Assembly: GCA_045597125.1 (NCBI GenBank)
Contig: JAZODR010000031.1
Location: 1 to 64,000, forward strand
Source of the DNA: RGIG5579 sp045597125
GTDB lineage: Bacteria; Bacillota; Clostridia; Oscillospirales; SIG627
Direction: 5' to 3'
Length of the DNA stretch: 64,000 nucleotides
Shown here: positions 1 through 8,163 of the stretch, piece by piece
How the letters are laid out: each line of letters begins with the position of its first letter
How positions within the stretch are numbered: the first letter of the stretch is position 1
Position numbers and translations under genes: made by a program
The notes under the pieces: generated by a model
Databases searched by the model: none
Told to the model about the DNA's origin: nothing
Seen by the model: the letters and a program-made list of their open reading frames with translations, nothing else

Positions 1-555
1 CAATTGGCTACCCAAACAGGTCGACAGGATGTGGTTATTGCTATAGATTTTGCTCATGAGTTTGGCTTAAGGCTTGAAGAAATCTGTACGTTAAGAGTCG
101 AGTATCTTATGTCCGCATTAAAAACGGGTCAACTCGTAATAAAAGGCAAGGGCGGTCAAACCAGAGCTATTGATTTAAGTGCAAAGCAACGCAGTATTAT
201 TACTAAATATTTGGATTACGCACGATGCTCCGGCCGATACCCGAGGGATTACTTAATCTCCGCAAGCGAAAAAGACGGAGTCAAGCGTGAAAAGCGTTCT
301 TTGCAGAACTGGATGAGTTATAACCGAAAAAAATTCATAGTAGAAAACCGTGAGGATTTGGGTGAAGACGGTAAAAAGAAAAGAACTGAGACAATCTCTT
401 GGCATGGGCTTCGACACACCTATGCACAAAGAACCTATGCTGAAGCGTTGCAAGAAAGACCAAAGAAAGCACGAAAGATCGTAAGCGAAAACTTAGGTCA
501 CCACAGAACTGAAGTAACAAGAATTTATTTGGCTGATAAGCCGAAGAAAAAGTAA
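1..555 (+). CDS. Tyrosine recombinase/integrase, 3' part (5' end outside window)
   Basis: The reading frame is open to the first base, so this is the C-terminal catalytic half of a longer gene. It carries the tyrosine-recombinase signature: the first Arg in GLRLEEICTL, the HGLRH box (HxxR) and LGHHRTEVTRIYL, which supplies the last His and the nucleophilic Tyr. These enzymes cut and rejoin DNA at attachment sites through a 3'-phosphotyrosine intermediate. The C terminus is basic and lysine-rich. It lies about 0.9 kb from a serine recombinase, so two unrelated recombinase types share this element end. Which one moves the element cannot be told from this window; the serine recombinase sits at the border and is the better candidate. 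Confidence 0.85.
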   Translation, partial: QLATQTGRQDVVIAIDFAHEFGLRLEEICTLRVEYLMSALKTGQLVIKGKGGQTRAIDLSAKQRSIITKYLDYARCSGRYPRDYLISASEKDGVKREKRSLQNWMSYNRKKFIVENREDLGEDGKKKRTETISWHGLRHTYAQRTYAEALQERPKKARKIVSENLGHHRTEVTRIYLADKPKKK

Positions 556-672
556 ACTATTAATTAAAATGATGAAGGAAGAATTTAAATTGACTACAAT
601 ATCCTGCTGACGAAAATATGTGGGATTGATATATAGGGACAATCAAAGGAAGTAAAGATTGGACGGTTTTAT

Positions 673-709
673 CCGCCTATAGTTTATGGCGGTGGCAACC
701 TGCCACCGC
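673..709 (+). promoter_or_regulatory. Competing hairpins in leader of small ORFs
   Basis: A strong hairpin has a 9-bp perfect stem (GCGGTGGCA at 689-697, TGCCACCGC at 701-709) and a 3-nt loop. CCGCC at 673-677 can pair instead with GGCGG at 688-692, which would disrupt it. No T-run follows, so it is not a classical terminator. It ends just before the Shine-Dalgarno site of the 17-codon ORF at 727. A role in translational or attenuation control is inference. Confidence 0.45.
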
Positions 710-726
710 TCGTAAGGAGAATTTAT

Positions 727-780
727 ATGTTATATGTTTCGATGCTAGCCTCCGGCGGAAATGGAGGTAATGATATTTAA
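727..780 (+). CDS. Putative 17-residue leader peptide
   Basis: A 17-codon frame (starts MLYVSMLASGG, ends at TAA 778-780) follows a good Shine-Dalgarno sequence AAGGAGA at 714-720 with normal spacing. The stop codon is directly followed by the ribosome-binding site of the next small gene, which suggests translational coupling. The peptide is rich in Gly and Ser with a hydrophobic start. It is too short to assign a family. It sits between two hairpins, so it may be a regulatory leader peptide rather than a functional protein. Alternatively the frame is chance and the good ribosome site a coincidence. Confidence 0.4.
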   Translation: MLYVSMLASGGNGGNDI

Positions 781-793
781 GGAGGTGTAGCTC

Positions 794-958
794 ATGAGCG
801 ATCCTAAGATTGTTTTTAAATCGGATGTTCCCGAAGAAGCGCTTGTTTCTTTAGCTATGTTCATGATGGAAGAGATGGAGCGTTTTCTCGAAAGCGACAT
901 TGGAAAAGAAGAGTTTGAAAGATTGATGAGAGAAGCTTCGGAAGATGACGAAGATTAA
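794..958 (+). CDS. Small acidic protein of the mobile element
   Basis: This 54-residue protein begins MSDPKIVFKSDVPEE after the ribosome site GGAGGT at 781-786. The sequence is strongly acidic and Met/Glu-rich with a predicted amphipathic helical middle (LAMFMMEEMERFLESD) and an acidic tail (EASEDDED). I do not recognise the family. Placement next to recombinases suggests an accessory protein of the element, for example a directionality or regulatory factor, but nothing in the sequence proves this. It ends just before a perfect 10-bp hairpin. Confidence 0.65.
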   Translation: MSDPKIVFKSDVPEEALVSLAMFMMEEMERFLESDIGKEEFERLMREASEDDED

Positions 959-965
959 TATATAT

Positions 966-991
966 GCGGTACGGCTGTACTGCCGTACCGC
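966..991 (+). terminator. Perfect hairpin after small ORF
   Basis: GCGGTACGGC (966-975), a 6-nt loop, and GCCGTACCGC (982-991) form a 10-bp perfect stem. It is followed by an A/T-rich stretch (TAAATAAAATT) rather than a clean T-run. It may end the small-ORF transcript or shield its 3' end. Confidence 0.5.
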
Positions 992-1040
992 TAAATAAAA
1001 TTATTAACGAAAATGGAGTGTATAAAAATTGTTTTACGTA

Positions 1041-1069
1041 TTGACTATAAACCGTTTATGTGTTATAAT
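1041..1069 (+). promoter_or_regulatory. Sigma-A promoter of XRE/serine recombinase genes
   Basis: TTGACT at 1041-1046 and TATAAT at 1064-1069 are separated by exactly 17 nt. The XRE gene starts 32 nt downstream with ribosome site GGAGGTGAG. Confidence 0.75.
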
Positions 1070-1100
1070 AAACACAAATCATTTGGAGGTGAGTTAGAAT

Positions 1101-1463
1101 ATGAATATTGTAGGAGAACGACTAAAAGAACTGCGAGTAAATGCACGTTATTCGCAAAAGCAATTGGCGGAATTGTGCGAGACAACGCAGGCAACAATAG
1201 GTCGCTATGAGATGGGTGTTGCCGAGCCGCCGTTCCAAAAACTATTGTGGTATGCAGACTTCTTTAATGTATCTTTGGATTATATCTTTGGAAGAACGGA
1301 TAACCCACAAGGTATGCAAAAATACCCGGCAATTAAATCAGCACTTGAAAAGGATGGCGGTCTGGAAGCCCTAATGACAATGTGCTTTACTCCCGGGACA
1401 GTGTTCAATGAAAAGCTGAAAGAGGTTATTTCTCAGATGCTTCGGGAGGTGAAGGAAGAATGA
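1101..1463 (+). CDS. XRE-family helix-turn-helix regulator
   Basis: This 120-residue cytoplasmic protein has a Cro/C1-type HTH in residues 1-65 (RLKELRVNARYSQKQLAELC, then TTQATIGRYEMG). The boundary LDYIFGRTD is typical of XRE repressors. The C-terminal 50 residues form a short helical region with no recognisable ligand domain. Its stop overlaps the serine recombinase start by 4 nt, so the two genes are translationally coupled and it probably represses its own promoter and recombinase expression. This regulator-recombinase pair is common on integrative elements of Clostridia. Confidence 0.85.
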   Translation: MNIVGERLKELRVNARYSQKQLAELCETTQATIGRYEMGVAEPPFQKLLWYADFFNVSLDYIFGRTDNPQGMQKYPAIKSALEKDGGLEALMTMCFTPGTVFNEKLKEVISQMLREVKEE

Positions 1464-2980
1464 TTGGAGTTATTTACGCAAGATATTCTTCGGACAGCCA
1501 ACGCGAAGAAAGTATTGACGGTCAGCTTAGAGAATGCTACGCTTTTGCCGAAAAACAAGGAATTTCAATTATTGATACCTATATTGACCGAGCGTTATCG
1601 GCAAAGACTGACAATCGACCAGCGTTCCAACAGATGATTAAGGACAGCGATAAGCAGAAATTCGATCTGGTTATCGTTTGGAAACTCGACAGATTTGCCC
1701 GTAACCGTTACGATTCGGCTCGTTATAAAAACACATTAAAAAAGAATAATGTTAAAGTGGTTTCTGCGACGGAAACAATATCCCAAAACGCTGAAGGCAT
1801 ATTGCTCGAATCAATGTTAGAGGGTTATGCAGAATACTATTCGGTTGAACTTTCCGAAAAAGTTACACGAGGTATGACCGAGAATGCGCTAAAATGTAAA
1901 TTTAATGGCGGTACAGTCCCTATCGGCTATGTTATTAACAAGGACCAAAGGTTTGAGGTAGATCCCGTTAAAGCACCCTATGTGGTTGCTGCTTTCCAAG
2001 CATACGCGGATGGCAAAACAATAAAAGAGATTGTGGAAATGCTAAATGCAAAAGGCGTTACCACTTCTCACGGAACGAAAATAACCATTAATATTGTAAC
2101 GGATATGCTGAAGAACCGACGGTATATCGGTGAATATAAGTTTCGGGATATTGTTAATAAAGACGGTATACCGAGGATAGTCCCGCAGACGTTATTTGAC
2201 AAGGTGCAGCGAGAGCGAGCGAAGAATAAGAGAGCGACAGCAAGGCATAAAGCCGAAGATGATTACTTACTGACAACAAAACTGTTTTGCGGTAAATGCG
2301 GTGTATATATGACCGGTGAAAGTGGAACCGCACGAAATGGTACAGTTCACCGATATTACAAATGCAACAATGCTAAGTACAAACATACTTGTGATAAAAA
2401 GACGGTTAAAAAAGAATGGATTGAGGACATTGTTGTTAAGCACACCCACGAGATGATGATTGATGATAATGTAATTGAGGATATCGCAGGTATTGTGTTT
2501 AGGAATGCAAAGAAAGAAAATCCCGCAATACAACTACTTAATCAACGGCTTAGTGAAACAGAAAACGCACTGAACAATCTACTCAGAGCAATTGAAAAAG
2601 GAATTATTACTCCAACCACAAAACAAAGAATGATTGAGTTGGAGCACACGAGAGATGAGATTAAATTAAAGCTCATCAAGGAAGAAATGAAGAAGCCCAC
2701 GATCACAAAAGAGGGCTTAGTATTATGGCTCAAGCATATTCAGAGCATGAGTTTGGAAACGAAGGAACACAAACAAAGACTGATCGACATTTTTGTAAAC
2801 GCCGTATATCTTTACGACGACAAATTGGTCATAACATTCAATTATAAGGAAGCAAGCAAAACCGTCACTCTAAAAGAGGTAAACGGTTCGATTATAGAAT
2901 GCTCAGGTGCACCAAAAAGAAGACAGTCTTTCGACTGTCTTCTTTTTTTATTTCTTTTTGGGTGCTTTGATTTTGTTTAG
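1460..2980 (+). CDS. Large serine recombinase at element border
   Basis: The 506-residue site-specific recombinase has an N-terminal resolvase domain (YARYSS, nucleophile Ser10; KLDRFARN near 75-82). A recombinase domain spans about 155-255, a zinc ribbon uses Cys277, Cys280, Cys302 and Cys311, and a coiled-coil lies near 355-410. This is the architecture of TnpX/phiC31-type integrases, which join short attachment sites without high-energy cofactors. The last 21 codons (from 2915) lie in the terminator and 3' coding end of the convergent GH2 gene. The C terminus (Leu/Phe-rich) is therefore encoded by flanking chromosomal DNA, as expected when attP adjoins the recombinase gene. The stop lies 33 nt inside the GH2 gene, antisense. 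Confidence 0.9.
   Translation: MIGVIYARYSSDSQREESIDGQLRECYAFAEKQGISIIDTYIDRALSAKTDNRPAFQQMIKDSDKQKFDLVIVWKLDRFARNRYDSARYKNTLKKNNVKVVSATETISQNAEGILLESMLEGYAEYYSVELSEKVTRGMTENALKCKFNGGTVPIGYVINKDQRFEVDPVKAPYVVAAFQAYADGKTIKEIVEMLNAKGVTTSHGTKITINIVTDMLKNRRYIGEYKFRDIVNKDGIPRIVPQTLFDKVQRERAKNKRATARHKAEDDYLLTTKLFCGKCGVYMTGESGTARNGTVHRYYKCNNAKYKHTCDKKTVKKEWIEDIVVKHTHEMMIDDNVIEDIAGIVFRNAKKENPAIQLLNQRLSETENALNNLLRAIEKGIITPTTKQRMIELEHTRDEIKLKLIKEEMKKPTITKEGLVLWLKHIQSMSLETKEHKQRLIDIFVNAVYLYDDKLVITFNYKEASKTVTLKEVNGSIIECSGAPKRRQSFDCLLFLFLFGCFDFV
2914..2949 (+). terminator. Bidirectional terminator at element/chromosome junction
   Basis: A 15-bp perfect stem (2914-2928 with 2933-2947) and a TTTC loop are flanked by T-runs on both strands. 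It directly follows the stop codon of the GH2 gene on the minus strand and lies within the last codons of the serine recombinase on the plus strand. Confidence 0.85.
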
Positions 2981-5212
2981 CTTGGCATTGAGACGGAGAA
3001 GCTCTTCCTTGGTGAATTTCACATCCATCATACCGCCCATTAGAGTAAACAGGCGCAGTACGGTAAAGCCTCCCATCATACTCATCAATTCGGGAGTTAC
3101 GTCAAAGCCTGCCGCCTTAAAGGAGCCTTGTTCACCGTCTTTTTTGCCCTTTCCGCCCATCAGTTTTCCTACAAGACTCATGAAGAGCATTTTGCCTTGA
3201 AGGGTTGCGATTACGTCACTCATCTTGTCATTGAGGGAAAGGTAGCCTTCCGGAGCTTCGATATCGAACCAGTTGAGAACAGCACCTTTTTCGATCAATC
3301 TGTAAGACTCATTAAAGGTATCTACCTTGCGGATCAAGCCGGCGTCCTTGTATTCGCCTGCGACCGCCTCCAGTTTTGTTTCTCCTTCATTTTTTACTTC
3401 GAAATAGAAGAAGTGATCCTCGGCACTTTTTTTGCCGACGGAAATACCGTTTGCAAAAAGCTCTACTTCGGGAAGATTGGAGTAAACGGTTACGCGGGTC
3501 ACGTCTTCCACGCGGTCGATATATCTCTTTCCGCACAAATGAACGAAAGGCTCATCGGAAAGCCAAGCCTTGTAGGCATAAAAAGCATCTTTTTTATACT
3601 TGCGGTCAAAGGTAACAAGGCCTTTGTGGTTTTGACCGTTTTCGCCGCCTTCGTTGCGGGCATCTGCGCCGAAGTCAAACATATTCCATACGTGGGTCGC
3701 CCACATATACTTGCGGCTGAAGAATTGTTTGATCAGCTCTTCGTGATAATATGCTTGATATTCTTCGGTGTAATCTCCCTGAGTGGGGGTGGAGGTGTGC
3801 CAGTTTAGCGCCTCACAACCGTATTCGGAGCAGCCGATGGGAATATTGGGATGTATCTTGTGGAATTTATCGAACCAAGGACCGTTCATATCCGTTTCGC
3901 CACCGTACCAACCGAAATAGTGGTTGTAGGAAACCAGGTCGGGAATCTGCAAATAAGGATCGTCCATTTTGCACATGGAAACTGCGGCGATAGTGGTTAA
4001 TCTGGTCTTGTCCATCTGGTGGCACAGATCGTTGAGGATGCGGTGATTCTCCAGCAAATCCTCGTCGGAGCCGCCAATGCCAATTTCGTTGGAAAGTCCC
4101 CACACGCAGATACTTGCGTGGTTGTAGTTTTGGCAGATCAGCTCTTTCATTTGGCTGATGGTATTTTCGCGGCCGCCGGGCATATGCTTGGAGATGTAGG
4201 GAATCTCTGCCCAGATTACCAGACCCTTTTCATCACAAAGATCATAAAAGTGCTGGTCGTGCTGATAATGTGCCAGACGAATGGTGGTAGCGCCTACTTC
4301 GCAGATTAGGTCGATATCTTCTTCGTGATGCTCGGGAAGGAGTGCGTTTCCGAAGCCCCATCTGTCCTGATGGCGAGAAACGCCGCGTAGGGGATATTCC
4401 TGTCCGTTGAGAATAAATCCGTTTTCGGGATCTACGCGGAAACTGCGGCAACCAAAGCGGCTGCACACGTTGTCCAGCACTGTATCCTCTTCTACCAGCT
4501 CCACCTCACAGCAATACAGATATGGGTCCTTGCGTCCGTTCCAAAGGTGAACGTCGGCAATATCAAAGGTAATCTTATTTTCTGCAGAAGTGATGGAAGC
4601 GATGGCATTTTCTTCTTTGTCGTAAAGGGTGTACACCAATTTTTGCTCGGGTTTCTTGTTGGTAACGAAAACCTCTACTTCTACCTTGGCATCCTTGCCA
4701 CAAATTTCCGGGGTGATCATTAAGCCCGGCGCACCGTAATAGTCCAGATCGAAGTGAGAAGCGCTGACACAGATCAGATTGACATCTCTGTAAAGTCCGC
4801 CGTAGAAGGTGAAATCTGCCATTTGAGGATAGACGGTTTCATTGGGAGCGTTGTCCACCTTGACAACCAAAAGATTTACTGCTTCCAATGTATCGGTCAG
4901 GTCAACTCTCCAGGTGGAGTAGCCGCCGTCGTGGTGAGCGAGTGCTTTGCCATTTAGATATACATCGGCAGAAGAATTTGCGCCCTTCAGTTCCAGATAA
5001 TATCGGTCTGCATCGGGCAAATCGCTTTTTTGAAGCGTTTTTGCATAGTAAGCTGTACCGCGGAAATAGTCGTTATCTCCATCCTGACCGTCAATGGCAT
5101 TCCAAGAGTGGGGAAGATTGACAAAATTCCAATCCTTTGGCATTGCAGCGGGAATTTCAGTCGCTTGCTTGGTAAATGCCCATTTTTGATTCAGGTTAAT
5201 AATTTTTCGCAT
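2948..5212 (-). CDS. Glycoside hydrolase family 2 (beta-galactosidase/glucuronidase type)
   Basis: The 754-residue enzyme has no signal peptide and is probably cytoplasmic. Order: jelly-roll sugar-binding domain (about 1-155), Ig-like domain (about 160-260), TIM barrel (about 262-555), then a C-terminal Ig-like region. The acid/base Glu376 is in WGLSNEIG and the nucleophile Glu463 in GCSEYG, both intact. GH2 enzymes release terminal beta-galactose, glucuronate or mannose with retention; the exact sugar is not predictable here. The last 100 residues are an unusual Met/Gly/Lys-rich helical extension. It precedes a low-GC linkage: 42 nt separate it from the GPH sugar transporter start side upstream, so both probably form one operon that imports and cleaves an oligosaccharide. 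Confidence 0.9.
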   Translation of the reverse strand: MRKIINLNQKWAFTKQATEIPAAMPKDWNFVNLPHSWNAIDGQDGDNDYFRGTAYYAKTLQKSDLPDADRYYLELKGANSSADVYLNGKALAHHDGGYSTWRVDLTDTLEAVNLLVVKVDNAPNETVYPQMADFTFYGGLYRDVNLICVSASHFDLDYYGAPGLMITPEICGKDAKVEVEVFVTNKKPEQKLVYTLYDKEENAIASITSAENKITFDIADVHLWNGRKDPYLYCCEVELVEEDTVLDNVCSRFGCRSFRVDPENGFILNGQEYPLRGVSRHQDRWGFGNALLPEHHEEDIDLICEVGATTIRLAHYQHDQHFYDLCDEKGLVIWAEIPYISKHMPGGRENTISQMKELICQNYNHASICVWGLSNEIGIGGSDEDLLENHRILNDLCHQMDKTRLTTIAAVSMCKMDDPYLQIPDLVSYNHYFGWYGGETDMNGPWFDKFHKIHPNIPIGCSEYGCEALNWHTSTPTQGDYTEEYQAYYHEELIKQFFSRKYMWATHVWNMFDFGADARNEGGENGQNHKGLVTFDRKYKKDAFYAYKAWLSDEPFVHLCGKRYIDRVEDVTRVTVYSNLPEVELFANGISVGKKSAEDHFFYFEVKNEGETKLEAVAGEYKDAGLIRKVDTFNESYRLIEKGAVLNWFDIEAPEGYLSLNDKMSDVIATLQGKMLFMSLVGKLMGGKGKKDGEQGSFKAAGFDVTPELMSMMGGFTVLRLFTLMGGMMDVKFTKEELLRLNAKLNKIKAPKKK

Positions 5213-5254
5213 GGTTTCCTCCGAATAAAAGTTGTAAGAGCTTATAGGCTGATA

Positions 5255-6667
5255 TCAGCCTTCGATTTCGCGTCCGAGTTCGCGGTTCATTACTGCCAGA
5301 GTCTTCTTATCCAGATTATAAATCAACCCGAGGCCGATATATTGAAGGATTGCGGAGAATAGGTAGGTGAACGCTACGATATAACGCATATTGACGGCAA
5401 CTTCCCATACCTGATTGCCTTCGTTTGCACCAACATAGCCAAATGCGACCATAATGATCAGAACCAAGGAAGGGCCGATTCCTTGAGCCAGTTTACGGAA
5501 AAAGGAGTGGAGAGAATAAACAGTACCTTCTTCGCGGTTACCGGTCTTCCATTCGTTATAGTCGATGGCATCGCCCATCATTGCCCAAGAAACGGTGGAA
5601 TAGATTCCAAGACCCAGAGAGAAGATCAATTGGCAAACAATGTAGATTACCAAATCCAGACCGGTATTTTTAGGCAGAATCACAAACAGACCCAGACCTG
5701 CTACGATGGAAACAATAGCGCCGAAAGTGGCCAGCTCCTTTTTGCCGAATTTGGCAACTGCTTTTCTGGCAAGAGGCGTGAAAACTACGATGGGAATCAT
5801 TGCAAATAGCTGAACAATGCCGGAAATTTGTACGTTTTTAAAGTAAGATTGGAAGATTACCGTAACGGCGGTAGCAGCGCCTTGCATACCGATAAACATA
5901 CCCATTGCGGCAACGGTTGCACCCACTGCGGGACGGTTTTTTATAAAGTTACCAAATGCTTTGAAGATGCTGAATTTGGGAGCATCTTCTTTGAGCTCGG
6001 GATTGATGTCAACGCGGATCTCTGTGTTGCGAATCATAAACTGGAAGCAGATAAAGCCAAGTACGCCCATAATCAGCGCTGCGATGAATACACGTTCGCC
6101 AATCAGGTTGTTATCTTTATCGTAGATGATGAAGGGGAGAATGACCATAGGGAGCATATTCCCGAAAATAGAGCCTACCGAGCGCCAAGCGGAGAGGGAA
6201 GCTCTGTCTTTGACGTCATTGGAGATGAGGGAGAGCAGAGAGCCGTAGGGAACGTTGGCGATGGTGTAAAAGGCATCCCATACAACGTAGCCTGCGATGA
6301 AGATAATCGCTTTTGCCCATACGGGAGCGTTGGGGAAGGGAAGGAAGCAACAAGCGCCTCCTACAATCAGCCCGATGGAGCCGAAGAAAATGTACGCGAG
6401 AAACTTGTTTCTTTTATAGGAACGCTTATCCGAGTCGATGATGGAGCCAATCAAAGGGTCGTTGATTGCATCCCATACCTGTACGATGATGAGAAGGAGG
6501 GCATACCACAAATCCATACCCATAAACTGTGTCCAGAAAATGGACATTGTGCCTTTTAACGCAAAACTCATATTACAGCCCAGATCTCCGGCTGCATAGG
6601 CGATACTGTCACGAATGCCAAATTTGCGACGACCGTTCTGATCGACTTTGACTTGTTTTTTTGCCAT
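5255..6667 (-). CDS. GPH-family (MFS) glycoside:cation symporter
   Basis: This 470-residue membrane protein has about 12 hydrophobic segments and the N-terminal layout of glycoside-pentoside-hexuronide transporters (RDSIAYAAGDLGCN near the start, DAINDPLIGSIID in the first half). These carriers import di- or oligosaccharides or glucuronides with Na+ or H+. I chose the start at 6667 because the upstream Met codon overlaps the Shine-Dalgarno AAGAGGA (6674-6680). It lies upstream of the GH2 gene on the same strand, and an AraC regulator is divergent, so import, cleavage and control are colocated. Confidence 0.87.
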   Translation of the reverse strand: MAKKQVKVDQNGRRKFGIRDSIAYAAGDLGCNMSFALKGTMSIFWTQFMGMDLWYALLLIIVQVWDAINDPLIGSIIDSDKRSYKRNKFLAYIFFGSIGLIVGGACCFLPFPNAPVWAKAIIFIAGYVVWDAFYTIANVPYGSLLSLISNDVKDRASLSAWRSVGSIFGNMLPMVILPFIIYDKDNNLIGERVFIAALIMGVLGFICFQFMIRNTEIRVDINPELKEDAPKFSIFKAFGNFIKNRPAVGATVAAMGMFIGMQGAATAVTVIFQSYFKNVQISGIVQLFAMIPIVVFTPLARKAVAKFGKKELATFGAIVSIVAGLGLFVILPKNTGLDLVIYIVCQLIFSLGLGIYSTVSWAMMGDAIDYNEWKTGNREEGTVYSLHSFFRKLAQGIGPSLVLIIMVAFGYVGANEGNQVWEVAVNMRYIVAFTYLFSAILQYIGLGLIYNLDKKTLAVMNRELGREIEG

Positions 6668-6794
6668 AGCTTTTCCTCTTTTCATTTTTATTTTGGGATT
6701 TTACTACCTTTAGTATAAACGAAGTCTTTACTTTTTTAGGAGTAAAATATTAATTAGTTTTTGTATTTTTTTAATATAAATTCAAAAAATATCG

Positions 6795-6823
6795 TTGCAA
6801 ATGCACAAAAGATGTGGTAAATT
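6795..6823 (+). promoter_or_regulatory. Candidate promoter of araC-type regulator
   Basis: TTGCAA (6795-6800) and TAAATT (6818-6823) have a 17-nt spacer. The 6668-6871 gap is the shared divergent control region of the regulator and the transporter/GH2 operon. Confidence 0.45.
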
Positions 6824-6871
6824 AGAAGCAGATGTTGGGGAAAATCATTAAATTTTATGGAGGTACGGTAT

Positions 6872-8089
6872 ATGCCGCAAAATGAATTGGAGCTTTTGAT
6901 TGAAACTTTCCGCAAAAGCCGTGTGCAAATCGCTGTGATATCGCCGGATTGCACCTTGGAGGAATCGCTGGATGATCCGTTTAGACTTTTTTTAAAAGCC
7001 CCGATATCTCTTAAGGAAGTTTTGGCGAAATTAAAGCCGTGTACGGTAGTGCGTTATCGGGATGCTTTGGAGCTATGTCATCTGATTTTTCCCATCACGC
7101 TTTCAGGGGAAAATAAGATTGTTTTAATCGGTCCTTATGCAGAAGAATATTTTTCGCCTGAAAGAATTTTGGAAATCAGCGAAAAGAACGGCTTTTTACC
7201 GAAAAAAAGAAAAGTAATTGAGGATTATTTTTCTGCCGTTCCCGTTTTGGATGAATATAATTCTCTTTTTCTTTTGCTGGAAACCTTTTGCGAGCGTCTT
7301 TGGAACGGTCATTATGAATTAATTGACCATCGGGGAGCATTGATGAATTATCTGATGGTGGAGAAGGAATTTGACGATGTCTTTCTGGATATGCAGAATA
7401 TGGAAAGACGGTACGATATGGAAAATGAGATTATGAATGCGGTAGCAACGGGTTCCGAGCAAAAAGTGAATCAATTGTTTGCGTTTTTTTCCGAGCATTC
7501 CTTTGAAAAAAGATTGGCGGATCCCATTCGCAATTCTAAGAATTTTTGTATTATTATGAATACGCTTTTTCGGAAGGCGGCGGAGCGATGCGGCGTTCAT
7601 CCTATTTATCTTCACGCTATCTCCTCGGGATATGCATTGCAGATTGAGCAAATCAAGCAAAACTCTCAGGTACGTGCGCTGATGTCGGATATGGTTCGCT
7701 CATATTGTAAATTGGTCAGAAAAAACAGTTTGGGAAATTATTCTCCCATTGTAAAAAAGACTGTGATTGCCATTGCGGCAGATCCTGCCGCTGAATTGAA
7801 TCTTCATACTCTTTCTCAAAAACTTTCGGTGAGCAAGGTGTATCTTTCCTCAATTTTTAAAAAGGAAACGGGACAAACTTTGACTGAATTTATTCGGGAT
7901 AAACGAATGAATTACGCCACCACTTTGCTGTCCACAACGTCTTTGCAGATCCAAACGGTAGCCTTGCATTGCGGTATTGTAGATGTACAGTATTTTTCCA
8001 AATTATTTAAAAAACATACAGGAAAAACTCCGTCCCAGTTTCGCAAAGAATTGGGAAATCATGAAAGGGAGAAATTTGGTTTTTTCTAA
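6872..8089 (+). CDS. AraC-family transcriptional regulator
   Basis: The 405-residue protein has two HTH motifs in its last 100 residues (LHTLSQKLSVSKVYLSSIFK and a second ending YFSKLFKKHTGKTPSQFRK), the AraC/XylS signature. The first 280 residues contain no membrane segment and look like a cytoplasmic sensory region. Start 6872 is preferred because the upstream in-frame ATG at 6857 overlaps the GGAGGT ribosome site. It is divergent from the sugar transporter and GH2 gene, which it probably activates in response to the imported sugar. The ligand is unknown. Confidence 0.88.
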   Translation: MPQNELELLIETFRKSRVQIAVISPDCTLEESLDDPFRLFLKAPISLKEVLAKLKPCTVVRYRDALELCHLIFPITLSGENKIVLIGPYAEEYFSPERILEISEKNGFLPKKRKVIEDYFSAVPVLDEYNSLFLLLETFCERLWNGHYELIDHRGALMNYLMVEKEFDDVFLDMQNMERRYDMENEIMNAVATGSEQKVNQLFAFFSEHSFEKRLADPIRNSKNFCIIMNTLFRKAAERCGVHPIYLHAISSGYALQIEQIKQNSQVRALMSDMVRSYCKLVRKNSLGNYSPIVKKTVIAIAADPAAELNLHTLSQKLSVSKVYLSSIFKKETGQTLTEFIRDKRMNYATTLLSTTSLQIQTVALHCGIVDVQYFSKLFKKHTGKTPSQFRKELGNHEREKFGFF

Positions 8090-8163
8090 AATAATCTTTA
8101 CAAATCAAGAAAACATGCTAAGATGATTAGGTGGAAAGGTAAATTAAGTAAAAAGGAGTTTTT

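Noticed and set aside
689..709. Intrinsic terminator before the small ORFs
   Set aside because: Strong stem but no T-run; listed as a regulatory hairpin instead.
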